The position numbers and the translations under genes were made by a program. From Nitzschia sp. DOCU1 (Eukaryota; Bacillariophyta; Bacillariophyceae; Bacillariales; Bacillariaceae): a stretch of 64,000 nt of DNA. Location of the stretch: NCBI GenBank assembly GCA_951394045.1, contig OX595988.1, positions 3,611,352 to 3,675,351 of the forward strand. The letters are read 5' to 3'. Positions within the stretch are counted from its first letter, which is position 1. Every line of letters starts with the position of its first letter. Under the pieces are notes generated by a model. That model was not told the origin of the DNA, did no database searches, and saw nothing but the letters and a program-made list of their open reading frames with translations. Shown one piece after another: positions 43,841 to 54,978 of the stretch.

Positions 43841-44194
43841 ATCAGCGAGGCGATAAAACCTTATCGTAACAGAGACGGCGTCGGGACCTTGGGTTTATGC
43901 TCATGTAACTTGTTTCATTCACTCCACATCTTGCTACACTCACTCCGTGCCTTTCATCTTCAATCATGTAACGCCGCGAAGGATACCCGACCTGTATTAG
44001 TTACACTCACAATGTCGGGAGGCCAGACCTGCTGCCTGAAATGACTAGTGATTGTAACGTGTCCCCAATAGAGCACCCTCAATCGGACCGTGTACACTTT
44101 GTAAACCGGTAATACTCTATCCTCTTGTTTTCTTTAAAAAGGTAGTGGAGCATTTCGTTGAGAGTAGATATCAAGAACGACATGATGAAGAGTT

Positions 44195-44582
44195 ATGGAA
44201 AGTGAAAACGTTTCCATGACAGCGGCACGTAGCAGAGCCAACCGAAGGATTGTACCATAGTCGCCGTCCGCGTGACCAAGGAGTACTGGCAGGACTCGTC
44301 GTGATGCGGATCGAGAACTGACACTAATCGTCGCATGCCGTTGCTTCGGACTGACATTTTTCTTCATCTGCAACACCAGGTGCGGGAAGTATCCCACGCC
44401 AGTTCCGTGGCGCATGTAGATTCTTCAGCAGGTGACGAACGGTCTCGAGCAGATTGTCTTCAAAGGATGGCAAGCCGCACCAGCAAGCAACTTCATCCGG
44501 CAAACAAAAATCCAGAAGAAGGAGAACACGCCAGATGGAGGCAGTATCGTGATGACCAACGAGTCCCTGAAATCATGAGTAT
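44195..44582 (+). pseudogene. Degenerate array copy 2 of the IDEVL family
   Basis: Starts ATGGAAAGTGAAAACGTTTC (compare MTK.VDCENVSMAAL) and keeps readable pieces DERSRADCLQR and WRQYRDDQRVPEIMSI. It lacks an intact frame and the acid tail. The downstream spacer ATCCCCAATGGAGCGCC is shared with the other units. Confidence 0.75.
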
Positions 44583-44711
44583 TTGTATCATAGTATCCCC
44601 AATGGAGCGCCCTCCATCGAGCCTGTACTTCCACCTGTCTTTTTGTCTTCCAAAAGCTAGCACTAGCGACAAAACGGCATTTCGTCTTTGATAGAAAACA
44701 TGAAGAACCTC

Positions 44712-45121
44712 GTGACGAAAGTACTGGACCGTGAAAAGGTTCCCCATGAGATCGGCACTAGCTACGAGCTGTAATAGTAGTGCCAAACGAATTGTCGTCG
44801 ACCACTTGAGCTTGGGAAGGACTCCCCGTGCGTGCCACTTTGGAGCTGACAGTCATCGGCGCGTGCCGATGCTCCGAACCCATCATTCTTCTTCACCTTC
44901 CAAAAGTGCGTAATTTGTGGGTGGAAGAGCCACCCAAGATTTTAGGAGCATCCGGCACCCAATCTTCCATGACACATGAAACAGCACTCCCCCACAAGGA
45001 CGACATTGTCCAAAGCAGTAGTTCTGGTAGCTCAGCTCAGCAGCCGTACCAGCAAGCAAAACCATACGGCGAGGAAAAATCAGGAAAAAGAAGGAGGACA
45101 TGTCGGCAGCAAGCCATCTGA
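44712..45121 (+). pseudogene. Degenerate array copy 3 of the IDEVL family
   Basis: GTGACGAAAGTACTGGACCG opens like ATGACGAAAGCAGTAGACTG of the intact gene, with GTG in place of the ATG. Later pieces (GGCACTAGC..AGTAGTGCC, AGCCGTACCAGCAAGC) follow the same order. No intact frame, no acidic tail. Confidence 0.65.
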
Positions 45122-47524
45122 GAGACACCCCCTTGAGGTGACAGAGGAGATTGCGTCGGTCCTCGTGAGCGTATCTTGCTTGTTTCACTCCAAAAGGATT
45201 CTGCATCTTAGATCCTCCTCTCACAATCCTCAGCCCTGTCGCTTCATGTCCAAACAGCGAGCACGAAGAACTTCCCCAGTTGGTCCGCAAAAAATCTTCC
45301 ACTAGCTCCAACTTCTCACCGATCGCCTGACAGACACTTCTCGAGCCCACTTGTCGAATCAACTCTTCTTGAAACGTTTTGTAATGACGATTGGGGATAT
45401 CTGTCTCGTTCGTGCGTCTTCAAGTCTTCTGCAAATCCCTTGGTCCACAATAAGGCGACATTCAGATAGCCTCGCAGATTCATTTCCTTGGAGATAGCAA
45501 ACATCCTGCACTGTCTGTCTGTCTGTATGGATCCACCGCTACCACCACTTGCGTACTGTACTGACATCTTCTTCTGTGGAGACAAGCCATTGTTGCTTTG
45601 TCGTTGCTTTGAATCCCCAAACAACGAGCATTGAACAATGAACCGTCATCGTCGTCGTCAATTCTGAATCTTTTGGCTTCCAACGCGCATCCGGGCGAAG
45701 GTAAATATGCTGACGTACCAGGTATGCTGCGCGCCGGCTCCTTATTGGCATGTAGCGATTTCCCGCCAAAATCTTTTAGTGTTGATTGGATACGGGGAGG
45801 TATTCGCCGATCTTTCCCCCCATCGGGAAGGAATCTGCGCTGCTGGATCGAATGACCATGGTGGCAGACGGAAGAAGACGGTGACTATGGGCGGGGTCAT
45901 CCTTCTACACCTGCAAGAACCTCTAGAGTCCATAAAGTTCATGCGCGGACCCGTCTTGGAATGAATCCTGGGCAGTTCTACCAAGCTTTTACTACCAAGT
46001 ATGAAGTGTCCAGTATTCGATCGGTCGGAACGTTCTTGACGTGGTGGCAATCCGTCATGATTATTAGCATGTTGTCTCATGCCCATTTGATTTGACGCCA
46101 TCCTTGATGAACGACTGGTCTAGGATGTGGACCACCACTGTATGATGATCGTACCGATGATCATGCCATGATTGGATTCGAGTCACCACCAGCTGCCTCT
46201 GGAAAAGTAGCCGCTTTGTGGGACGGGGCGTGAGGTGCCATCACTAGCTACTCTGTTGAAAGAGCCAGAGTTGCTTCTTCTTGCCATCTTCCATTGAGAA
46301 GACGAGCCTACAGGTATGCATATAGTGCGTACAGGATTTATTGGCAGGGACTCTCCAGTTGGAAGATTCAGTCCTGGTTGCAGTTGCTTGTCGAAGCTAG
46401 AAGTGGCCCTAGTGCCGCCGACCAAGTGCTGACAAGGGGGAATATGAGCTCGTCTCTCATCCAACCAGCGACGAAGAAAAGGATTTGCACCCGGCTGAGC
46501 CCATCCTTCACAGTCCCATCCAACCATCCAGTTTGTGGTGGCTATTGATTGTCCCATGGCTTCGTCTACCACTCTCTTAGTAGAGAGTAGAATCACGTCA
46601 TACCCTAACGACATGGGTTTTCAGGACATCACGGAAAAGGGGAGTGGCAAGAGAGGCATTCGTTGAACCTGCAAGAACGGGTCAGACTGCGGATCAAGGG
46701 TTCTTGTCTTGATTCATCACGTTGCATCATCAACAAAGACAAACAACGAAGAAAATCAGTAGAGAGGTAGTACTATCACGTCATACGGGTTTTCAGGACA
46801 TGAGCTGGTGCGAATTTTACTGCTCCAGTAGCTCATTAGCTGCATGCAATATCACAATTGCGAGAAACATAGTACTAGCTACCTAGTATGCTACGGACAC
46901 GAAGGCAACCTGAAAGAAGACTAGCGTGAATTAGCCGAATGCAAAGCTCTAGTAGAGTTAAAGCCAAGAGCTGTAGAAGCTACTACTCTATTATCCACTC
47001 TTCGTCATGGCCGTTGTTGTACTACTACAATTCTACTACCAAAGCGGTCTTTGCCTTTGCTTGCGATCTTGAGGGATGACGGAGACCGTCGGAGGTGATA
47101 GAGGACATATTTCTTTCGGAGGTGATAGAGGACATATTTCCAGCTTTTCCTGGCTTATTGGCGCGTATTCTTGACAATTCTCTTTGTTCGCGTAGCGGCA
47201 AAAGAGAACCTTTGAGCCGACCATTTCAGTGCCGATGTTCGCGTTTCAATTCCCGTGTCTTTGCGGGCATAAGCCAAAATGAATGCTACAGCGTGGCAGC
47301 CAGCTGTTGTTGACTTCTTTGCTTCAATGGAACTGAAACGGAATTAGAATAAGTTGAAGTGCTATTGCCGTAAGAATAATTCCAAGACGCTGCCTACCGG
47401 TAGAGAAGTGCTGATTCCAAGACACTGCCTCAAAAAGTGAAAAGTTTACGTCTATCGATATCGCAGCATTCCTCGCCCTTCTACCTAGTCACTTTTCCCT
47501 CTCCTAAACATCGAGAAGAACATC
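45122..47524. other. Intergenic DNA, right arm of the segmental duplication
   Basis: No gene supported. 46505-46850 repeats the 42300-42480 block. 46270-46390 resembles 50030-50160 (GCTTCTTGCCAT, AGGCTACA/GAGCCTACAGGTATGCA, CAGGATT.TTTG.CAGGGACTC). A short repeat CGGAGGTGATAGAGGACATATTTC occurs twice at 47090-47140. It contains no intact frame. Confidence 0.5.
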
Positions 47525-48013
47525 ATGACGAAAATGGTGGACTGTGAAAATGTTTCAATGGCGGCTCTACTAGCTCGTACCACCAGAACCAGTAGTGCCA
47601 CACCACGAGTGGCACCAGCCGCCGATAGAAGGAATATCAGGACGACATCTCTTGCTGATCGAGGGCTTACAGCCATCATAGCGGTGCAGCTGAGCCTCCG
47701 TTCAGGAGCTGCAAGTCACCAAGGCACGAGGTTGCACCGCAGAACCACCCAACATTCCAGAGCGTCCGACGTTGGTCCTTTCATGGGGGGTATCGAATCT
47801 GCAACTGTTGCGCCACAACGAGATTGTCCTCAAAGGCCGCAACGCTCCTGGTGTTGCCCCCAGCCGCACCTACAAGCACCAGGAAAGGAAGACTCAAGAA
47901 GCAGGACACACCAGCAGCAGTATCATGATGACCACCGAAGGATTGCCACCATAAAGATTATCGACGAAGTTTTGAACTTGATTGCGGAAGACGAGGATGA
48001 TGATTGGTTTTGA
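47525..48013 (+). CDS. Small acidic-tail family protein (IDEVL family), 162 aa
   Basis: Close paralogue of the gene at 43418: MTKMVDCENVSMAALLA, then TRTSSA, LTAIIAVQLSLRSGAASHQG, QRDCPQRPQRSWCC, HQQQYHDDHRRIATIKIIDE followed by VLNLIAEDEDDDWF. It is longer by an Arg-rich insertion near residue 35 and another before the Gln-rich stretch. The upstream CACTTTTCCCTCTCCTAAAC and ATCGAGAAGAACATCATGAC block is shared. The C-terminal roughly 30 residues are the most conserved part, which points to purifying selection on the helix and acid tail. Function unknown. Confidence 0.77.
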   Translation: MTKMVDCENVSMAALLARTTRTSSATPRVAPAADRRNIRTTSLADRGLTAIIAVQLSLRSGAASHQGTRLHRRTTQHSRASDVGPFMGGIESATVAPQRDCPQRPQRSWCCPQPHLQAPGKEDSRSRTHQQQYHDDHRRIATIKIIDEVLNLIAEDEDDDWF

Positions 48014-48343
48014 ATCAGCAAGATATGAACGCCTTGACATTGTGACATCCTTTTTCACTCCGCACCGTCCTTCTTCAATGTAACGTCGTGTACGGATACC
48101 CGAATCTTAGCCACACTCACAATGTCAGGCGGTCACATCATCTGCCAGCACACTCGGAAACGAGGCCCTGACACGAGAATTTGTATTTTATCCTCAATGG
48201 AGCACCTTTCATCGAGCCTTGTTCTTCTTCTTGTAGGATGGATTGTAAATAGATTGAAAGTCCACCTGTTTTTTTTGTTTTCCACAAACCAATACTAGCG
48301 GCAATGCGGCATTTCGTCCTTGATAGTAAATGTCAAGAAAATC

Positions 48344-48510
48344 GTGACAAAAGTAAGGTACCGTGGAAAGGCTTCCATTAGAACGAGCGGTACTAGTGTT
48401 GCCACAAGAATCGTCGTCCATCGACCACGAGGACTATCAGTATCGACAGGACTGGTCGTACTGCTGGTCGAGTTCCGAGGCTTCGAGCCCATCATTCCTC
48501 CTCATCTTCG
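48344..48510 (+). pseudogene. Degenerate array copy 5 of the IDEVL family
   Basis: GTGACAAAAGTAAGGTACCG through GGCGG-like TTAGAACGAGCGGTACTAG and CATCATTCCTCCTCATCTTC follow copy 3 (44712) in order. Preceded by the shared spacer ATCCTCAATGGAGCACC. Fragment only. Confidence 0.65.
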
Positions 48511-48519
48511 ACCCTAGCA

Positions 48520-48571
48520 AGTTCTTGAGTTTTCGGCATCACATAACCGTGACGCCGACAACTCAAGAACT
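48520..48571. repeat. 17-bp imperfect inverted repeat
   Basis: AGTTCTTGAGTTTTCGG at 48520-48536 pairs with CCGACAACTCAAGAACT at 48555-48571 (16 of 17 positions) around an 18-base loop. The right arm lies in the tandem repeat unit that follows. Confidence 0.85.
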
Positions 48572-48890
48572 GCCATATTCTCGTTCATAGCGGTATAGAT
48601 ACCTTTGTTGCTGGCTTGGATGAAAGATGCTCAAGGAACGAGCGCCTGCTGGCCATTCACAACGGAACACATTCAGAAGCGACAATAGATACACCGGTGC
48701 CGTCGATGTAAGCAATAACTGTGACGCCGACACCGACAACTCAAGAACTGCCGTATTCTCGTTCATAGCGATATAAGATGCCTTTGTTGCTGGCTTGGAT
48801 GAAAGCTGCTCAAGGAATGAGCGCCTGCTGGCCATTAACACAACGGAACACATTCAGAAGCGACGGTAGATGCACCGGGTGCTCATTTCT
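48549..48890. repeat. Tandem duplication of about 170 bp
   Basis: Copies 48549-48720 and 48721-48890 both run from GTGACGCCGACA through ACTCAAGAACTGCC, CCTTTGTTGCTGGCTTGGAT, GAGCGCCTGCTGGCCATT and CATTCAGAAGCGAC. Copy 2 has a small duplicated CCGACA insertion. No coding sense. Confidence 0.93.
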
Positions 48891-51136
48891 TGGCATGAGA
48901 GGCAATAGGCATCCACAATTACTCCTGGACGAAACAGGCACGGTCTGGGAGTCAACTTGACATTACACGCTGGGTTTACCATGAAAAAGACACTCAATTT
49001 GGGTTGTCGTTACCAGAAACACATGATGATGCAACCTGAATACTAGTACGCGACCGTCCGTCTACTGGGCCATGCATAGACAATGGATCTTGTTGTCTTG
49101 CTTGTGATAGCTTCCTCGGTTGTTGTCAATCCAACACCAGAATAACGATGAATGCAACCCCGAAAGGTGTCAGTGTGGTAGACATATGCTCTACGTATTC
49201 AAGCAGTTGTAGTTCTTTGCGCCCCAAGGACTGCTACTACTTTAATGCAAACCAGTGGCGTGGTATCATGCAGCAGAAGACTGATTCATTGACCCCTGTA
49301 TTCTTGATGGTGGCCTTGGCGGCGGCACGAGGATAACCGTAGTGCATTTAATGACTGCGTCCATCCATGATCAATGGCATTCTTCGTCGTCGTCGTCGTC
49401 GTCGGGTGTGCAGAACAAAGCAAACGATCGCAGTATGGGCCACCAAGCGAAATGGCTCATGACCAAATCATCATGGATAATAGACCAGCTGATGATCATG
49501 ATGATGATGCATGACCGGAAGGAGTAACTGCTGACAATAATCGACACCGCCATTGTCGCCGTCCAAAGATTTTCTCTCTGTACGTGTGACGTAAAAGCAA
49601 ATAGCGAGCATGCAAGCCTCGGCGACCTCTTGTCACGTTCGTGACAGGCTAGCAGGACCCGCCACGTGTCACCATATCACGCTAAAAGCTACAAGCAAGC
49701 TCATAACCTGTATTGCCCAAATGGATTTTGGCGCCGAGCCGCATGGATTTCATTTTGTTGTTACTACTGAGCAAACGACTGGGGCCGTTGAACTAGAGTG
49801 GGAGAGCAGAGAGAATGGCGGTAGTGTTGGGGTTATAGTTTGATGCAGAGTTGGAGCGCCGCAAGTCGAATTGAAACATGAGGCAAGAGGAAAATGCAGG
49901 TATCCGCGGGGCGTGTCGCCAGCAAAATCTGGTGTGACCTCGGCGGCCAGTGGTCTGAGCTCTGGGGTATGCCATGTCCGAGGATGGTAATTTTGTGGAA
50001 CAAGGCGTGGTGTATCATCACTACGACTTGCTGCTTCTTGCCATGTACGCCTGGGATGAAGAGGCTACATGCAGACACACAATGCTTACAGGATTCTTTG
50101 CCGCCAGGGACTCGCCATTTGGGCTATTCATTGTCAAATCGTTCCAATAGTTGCGGGACGAGGCGATTCCGGCTTTCAAGCCGTCGGCGAGTTTCGAGCT
50201 CCATGATCTCATGAGTTTATGAAGTGAAATGAGATTGTCTCGATGCTAGGGAACGACAACTCGAGAACGACAAAGAGAGTCCTCGTCAGTGAGAGAACTA
50301 CAGCGTCGTCGTTTCCAGGAGCAACAATCTCTAGCTTTTGCGAACATGACCATGCAAAAGGCGTTTTTGTGATTGTACTATTGAAAGGAGGTTAAGATTG
50401 AGCGGAAGTTGCTACTAGCATTGGGCGGAGAGCTATGTGGATGTCCGTTCTGCTCGAGTTGAGCGATATCGATCGAGCGGAAATGTTGATTTTGCGACTG
50501 GACTATCGTTTCGAGGATAATCGTAGGGCGATATGAGAATGTCGGCATCTACAAAAGGAGCAAACCTTGAAGAGAGCTCACCGCGTCATGATCGCGATGA
50601 TGTATAGTACTTCCCATTGCACCAGACCCTCTCCCCACCTACCGATCTCCTCATTCCGGATCAAAAGTAAGATAGGCCAGAATGCATCATTCATTCCTTT
50701 CACTCATGGCCAAGAAACCCCCATTGCGATCATAATGACCGACTCTACAAGATTTCGGCACAGAGATTGGTGTAACTTCGACGTAGTATCCGATCGAACC
50801 ATCATTTGCGGATTTATCAAGGGAGTGGTGGGTGGCTTTTAAAGAGAGATGCCCTAGTACCGACCGTGTCCCGATGAATGGGAAATCGCGCTCTTCTCGT
50901 CTCGTCATCAATTCGAGTCAGAGCAGACATTGTTATCACTACGACGTATCCAAGCCAATACGAGCGTTTCCTTCATCCGACAGGCTATAGATGACGAGAT
51001 ACCATTTGTTTTTTGGACAGACGCAATCATTCATGCGACCAAGAACTCATTGCGCGCATCGACCACCTGATAGATACGATGCTTCAACGGCAGAGTGCCG
51101 TCAGTGAATGCACCAGCGCTCTTCATCCACGTCTTG
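48891..51136. other. Intergenic DNA
   Basis: No gene supported. A (TCG)8 microsatellite lies at 49385-49408. Minus strand 50212-50021 (NSPNGESLAAKNPVSIVC) matches 46390-46270 minus strand (NLPTGESLPINPVRTIC), so a segment is duplicated, but neither copy has a convincing gene. Confidence 0.45.
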
Positions 51137-51352
51137 TTATTGCTTCGTTGACATCGAACACGTTGTCGTCCATAATACAAGTGGGATCACTGCGAATTGA
51201 ACGGCGGTGTTGGAAGAGCATGCCACCCAGAGAAACGTCGGAGGCACGGCAGCTCTTGGATGAAGCGGAATGTTCCCCATGGGGAATGGAACGTCAAGAA
51301 ATCTGCAGACAGAGCACGATACTGTTGCGTCCAATCGCACCCCATTCCCCAA
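51137..51352 (-). pseudogene. Degenerate copy of the 51745 gene
   Basis: On the minus strand SVCRFLDVPFPMGNIPLHPR then AAVPPTFLW corresponds to SFCRLRASFPMGTSPHGRAA then VMPPTFVGG of the gene at 51745. The helix and acid tail are gone. It is a tandem neighbour, 0.4 kb downstream in gene direction. Confidence 0.7.
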
Positions 51353-51744
51353 GTGGTTACTGCTTCCCCTATAGTCGTCGGGATCACAAGATTCTTCCCA
51401 AGAAAACGGTTCATGATGGTCAAGGTAGCCAAACGACGGTAACCGACCATAAATGTTGGAGGAGCCGAAGTCAGACGATTTCTACTACGCATTAAAAGAA
51501 GTGGCACTATTAGTTGGAGCCGATCGAAACAAGCCAAGTCCTATTCCAGCCGCAGCCGTTGATGACTTTTCCATTGCTGTTTATTGAACAATGGAAGTGA
51601 ATGCACTAATATACACACTGCTTCTAGCTTGTTTGATAGGGTCGCTGGACCACCGGCCAGCCAAATCGTGCGCCCAACACCTTGTTGGTTGCGTCCGTCG
51701 AGCACTGATATGATGTACAAGAGCGCTCCCCCGTCACAAGGCTG
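51353..51744. other. Spacer between degenerate and intact copy
   Basis: Minus-strand APPTFMVGYRRLATL near 51455 again resembles PPTFVGGTFKPSFL, so parts of a further unit may be present. No gene. Confidence 0.35.
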
Positions 51745-52176
51745 TTACTGCACGCAGTGGCGTTCTTCTTCATCTTCTTCTGGTATTATCGGCTCGTTGA
51801 TGAGCTCGAGAACTTCGTCAATAATAGAAACAAGATCGCGCCCTCCATCGTGTGGTTGGGGCAGGAACGACGGTTTGAAAGTGCCACCAACAAACGTTGG
51901 AGGCATGACGGCAGCTCTTCCATGCGGACTTGTCCCCATAGGGAATGAAGCCCGAAGTCTACAGAAAGAATGAGATCGAGACTCATCTTGGCTGTTTCTT
52001 CTTGGGATTGTAGCTTGAACGCTTTCCGTAGCTGGGGGCAAGTGCCCAGAAACGAAAGACGCATAATCTTCTTGTATCGTGGTATCGTCTGCAGACGATA
52101 GTGAAAGCCCATTGCGGCCACAGCCCTGTGACCCAACAGAATATTTGTTATTATTCTGTGTAGTATTCGAAACCAT
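51745..52176 (-). CDS. Small acidic-tail family protein (IDEVL family), 143 aa
   Basis: ATG 52176 (MVSNTTQNNNKYSVG) is the first ATG in frame; the frame is open upstream to a TTG only. Asn/Gln/Ser-rich N-terminus, a middle with SQDESRSHSFCRLRASFPMG and AAVMPPTFVGGTFKPSF, then GGRDLVSIIDEVLELINEPI and an acidic end PEEDEEERHCVQ. This is the family motif with a slightly longer spacer before the acid cluster. No domain recognised. A degenerate tandem copy sits at 51137-51352 on the same strand. Confidence 0.65.
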   Translation of the reverse strand: MVSNTTQNNNKYSVGSQGCGRNGLSLSSADDTTIQEDYASFVSGHLPPATESVQATIPRRNSQDESRSHSFCRLRASFPMGTSPHGRAAVMPPTFVGGTFKPSFLPQPHDGGRDLVSIIDEVLELINEPIIPEEDEEERHCVQ

Positions 52177-53217
52177 ACTTTGACTTTGCCGTTGAGAACT
52201 TCTTTCACTTGCGTTCGATTTCAATTTTGTGGGACGATCAACTCATTCGGCTCTTCAAAGTTCGGTGAAACTAATGTTAGCCCAAAATTTCATGCGATTT
52301 TATCCCGAGAGTCTACAATTGCTCGCCGAGACGTCAAATATCAAAGCACTTCACAATATGCAAATCTCCTCATTGGCGGCGAAGCCTTGCATCTGTTTTG
52401 CGGCACTCAGCTTCAACCATCCGATCCATGTTTTCAGTCCAAGAGAATTATCTCCAACTTTTCGAACCTATTCATTTAATACGCGACGTGTTCTTGATCC
52501 TTGGGCCCTTCTCCACCATGCATATGGAAGAACAAAGAGAAGGAGTTTTGCGATCCTCCGCACTTTCGATACAAATGGTTGACCGGATAGTTCGCTTCTC
52601 CAAAATCGAAAATTGTATGCTGCTGTAAGGCTCCCATTCAACTTTAGTTGCACCGTCCTGCGAACCCCTTCTACTTTCTTCCCTGCACTACGATTACCGC
52701 CACCATAGTACCATGCTTCCAGCATGTAGCTTTCGTCTTCTCCCCGTCATGCACAGTCCGATAGCAGAGAAGGACATAAATAACAAAGAATGTTTTGACG
52801 ACGACCTGCTTTGCCGAGTAGGAGCGATAATGAGTACTAGTTGAAGAAGGAGCGTACCTAGATTACACACGTCATCCAACACCAGCTAGTAGTCGTACTA
52901 CTACTCTGTGGTGTGGTCGTCTATCGAACAAGGGGCGATTGGGATCTCTTCCCTCGTCGCTGGAGCGATACTATTTCCATTTAGCAGCTACGTTAGCTAT
53001 TGATGGTGCTGGGATCAATCTCTTCGCATGCCCCCATAACGACGATAGTACTAGTACTGCTATTCGTCAGTACATACTACATGATCCTCTGCCTATAGGG
53101 ACTGACTCCTGAAAAGCCATTGGATCTGTTTGAGGACCCTTGTTGTCTCAGCACAGCCCGTCTAGGGAGCTTCAGAAACTATTTGTTCGAGGATGATAAG
53201 CTAACAAGTTAGCTAGA
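52177..53217. other. Intergenic DNA
   Basis: No gene seen in about 1 kb. Short frames (52229-52582) lack domain or paralogue support. Confidence 0.45.
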
Positions 53218-53910
53218 TTATCTGCTTGCGTGCTGCTGAGGAAATCTCAGGTTCTGGAAGAGCGAAGCCAGCTTGTCCTTGGTAGAGCTTCGTCGACGCC
53301 GCGCCCCCATTTTGCCTTTGCGCAAGGAGTCAGGAGTAGAGATCGGTAAGGCAATTGGCGAAGTTGGGACACTGCCGGCCTCGACACTGCCCCAAGAAAA
53401 GAATGACGACACAGAATCATCGTCGTCGTCGTTCTCTTCATCGAGGACTCGTTCGATCGGCCCACCTTGAGAAGACGACGGCGCTTGCTTCTCAGCCCCC
53501 GGCGTCGCGTCAATAAAACGATGTAGGCATTGTAAGTGCTTGGCAGCGATTTCGGTCACGTCTTCGTCGACCCACGAATGTCGCAACGCTTCGACAAACT
53601 GTTGGCAAACGGCATCCACATGCTTGTTCGAAAACCCATTCTGCAAAAGCCGGTAGTGGTGAAGCCGCACCCGGTTCCCAGCCTGCTCCTCTTCCCGATT
53701 TGTTTCAAACTCTCGCAAGGCCCAGTCAAGTGTCTGTCGCTGAAACATCAGGAGACTACCAATGTCAAAGTTACCGTAAAACTGTCGCAACTCCTTGTCC
53801 TTTCGAAGGCCGTCGCAGAATTCGAGAATCGACATTTCATAGTGAGCCATGCCACCCATGCGATGGACGATGTTATCCTTGTACGTAAGTGAATTTGGTG
53901 TCGTTGTCAT
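53218..53910 (-). CDS. Truncated-haemoglobin-like protein with acidic/basic tail (230 aa)
   Basis: Residues about 15-135 fit the truncated globin (2-on-2) fold: VHRMGGMAHYEMSILEF, then DKELRQFYGNFDIGSLLMFQ and TLDWAL, then LHHYRLLQNGFSNKHVDAVC, QFVEALRHSWVDEDVTEIAA. The order matches group I globins (GG, D..L..FF..ID, H..LV.N.GL...HFDAV). His85 (second His of LHHY) is the likely proximal haem ligand; Tyr at the usual B10 site is not clear. The tail (about 140-230) is disordered: a run of Asp (ENDDDDDS), Ser/Pro, then RRRRSSTKDKLASLFQNLRF, with a kinase-type RRxS site. The tail is unusual for this family. ATG 53910 is the only sensible start, no intron. Haem binding and NO or O2 chemistry are inference. 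Confidence 0.65.
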   Translation of the reverse strand: MTTTPNSLTYKDNIVHRMGGMAHYEMSILEFCDGLRKDKELRQFYGNFDIGSLLMFQRQTLDWALREFETNREEEQAGNRVRLHHYRLLQNGFSNKHVDAVCQQFVEALRHSWVDEDVTEIAAKHLQCLHRFIDATPGAEKQAPSSSQGGPIERVLDEENDDDDDSVSSFFSWGSVEAGSVPTSPIALPISTPDSLRKGKMGARRRRSSTKDKLASLFQNLRFPQQHASR

Positions 53911-54717
53911 GGTGAAGATTAATAGCCAAAGTCGGGGGGAAATGAAGTCGATAGGTATTCAACGTCAAAATTAGTTTCTTTATGATGACTCATTCTTCGA
54001 TCTTTGCCAGCTTCCGTCGGAATTGTGAAGACGACGCCTTGGGTGTGATTTATTATAAGCCCTGTACGCCATGCTGTCTTGGGAGAACATCATCGTCTCT
54101 TTCGAGGCTATTGTGACAGACCTTTGTTCAGAATGTCTGTTCCTTCACAAAATTCGTTGGGCCTTTATTTTTAAAGACCTGCCGCGTCGTCGGACGTGTC
54201 GGGGTTCAAGAGCCATGATGCAGTAGCAGCAGCTAATATTGATTGAAACAGGAAGCACAATGAAAATGCCTACTTCGCTGCAGTACCGCGTCTCAGAAAC
54301 CTCAGATGATAGTCGTAGTGGGGGCTCGCACCAAAACAAGAAGACGAACAAGAAGAAGAAGTCGTGGTCGAGCCGATCTGGAGTCTGGGTTTGAACATTT
54401 TAATTCAACCGGCAACGAGCAATGGAGCGTATTACCATCAGTCGTTTGTGGTGGACGGCCTCCAAAAGACACGTCAGATGATACAGTCATACTACACAAA
54501 ATGCTACTCAGTTATTCTTGGCAGAATTATTTCTTCTTGTTGGATATTGGCCAATACAATGGATCAGCCCCAGAAGCAATGGATCTTCCGATATGCTCGT
54601 CGACGGTTGCGGCCATTCGCATGCTGCTGAACGCTTCATGCTGGAACGGGGGCAAGTACTAAAGTGAAAGCGAGGACTATAAAGATGGTGTCAAAATGAG
54701 GAGGGTGAACACGACGA
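53911..54717. other. Intergenic DNA
   Basis: No gene supported. Overlapping frames at 54306-54662 lack domain, paralogue or compositional support. Confidence 0.4.
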
Positions 54718-54978
54718 TCAAAAGATTTGGTCGTCGAACATCGACAGGACGTCGTCGATTATACTCAGCGTTATCTGTTGTTGGGACATATTCTGATGTG
54801 AGCGGCAGGCGCCCATCAGTTGCGAGGGAGCTTCTGGGAGAGATTGGTGCTGCCTGCACCAACAACAAGAAGAAGTCGTCAGCGACGTCTTCAACAGGAT
54901 GGCTTCGGGTGACACTGAAGAAGAAGGCACACATGGAGGACATGCAGGTATTAGTTCGATTGTTGTTTCTCTTCCCAA
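54718..54978 (-). pseudogene. IDEVL-family fragment
   Basis: The frame ends MSQQQITLSIIDDVLSMFDD then QIF, a good match to the family motif, but has no upstream ATG apart from internal ones (MGACRSHQ, MSQQQIT). The 5' part is missing, frameshifted or in another exon; a neighbouring frame (up to 55297) starting MLGRTIYSD may once have been continuous with it. Confidence 0.5.
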
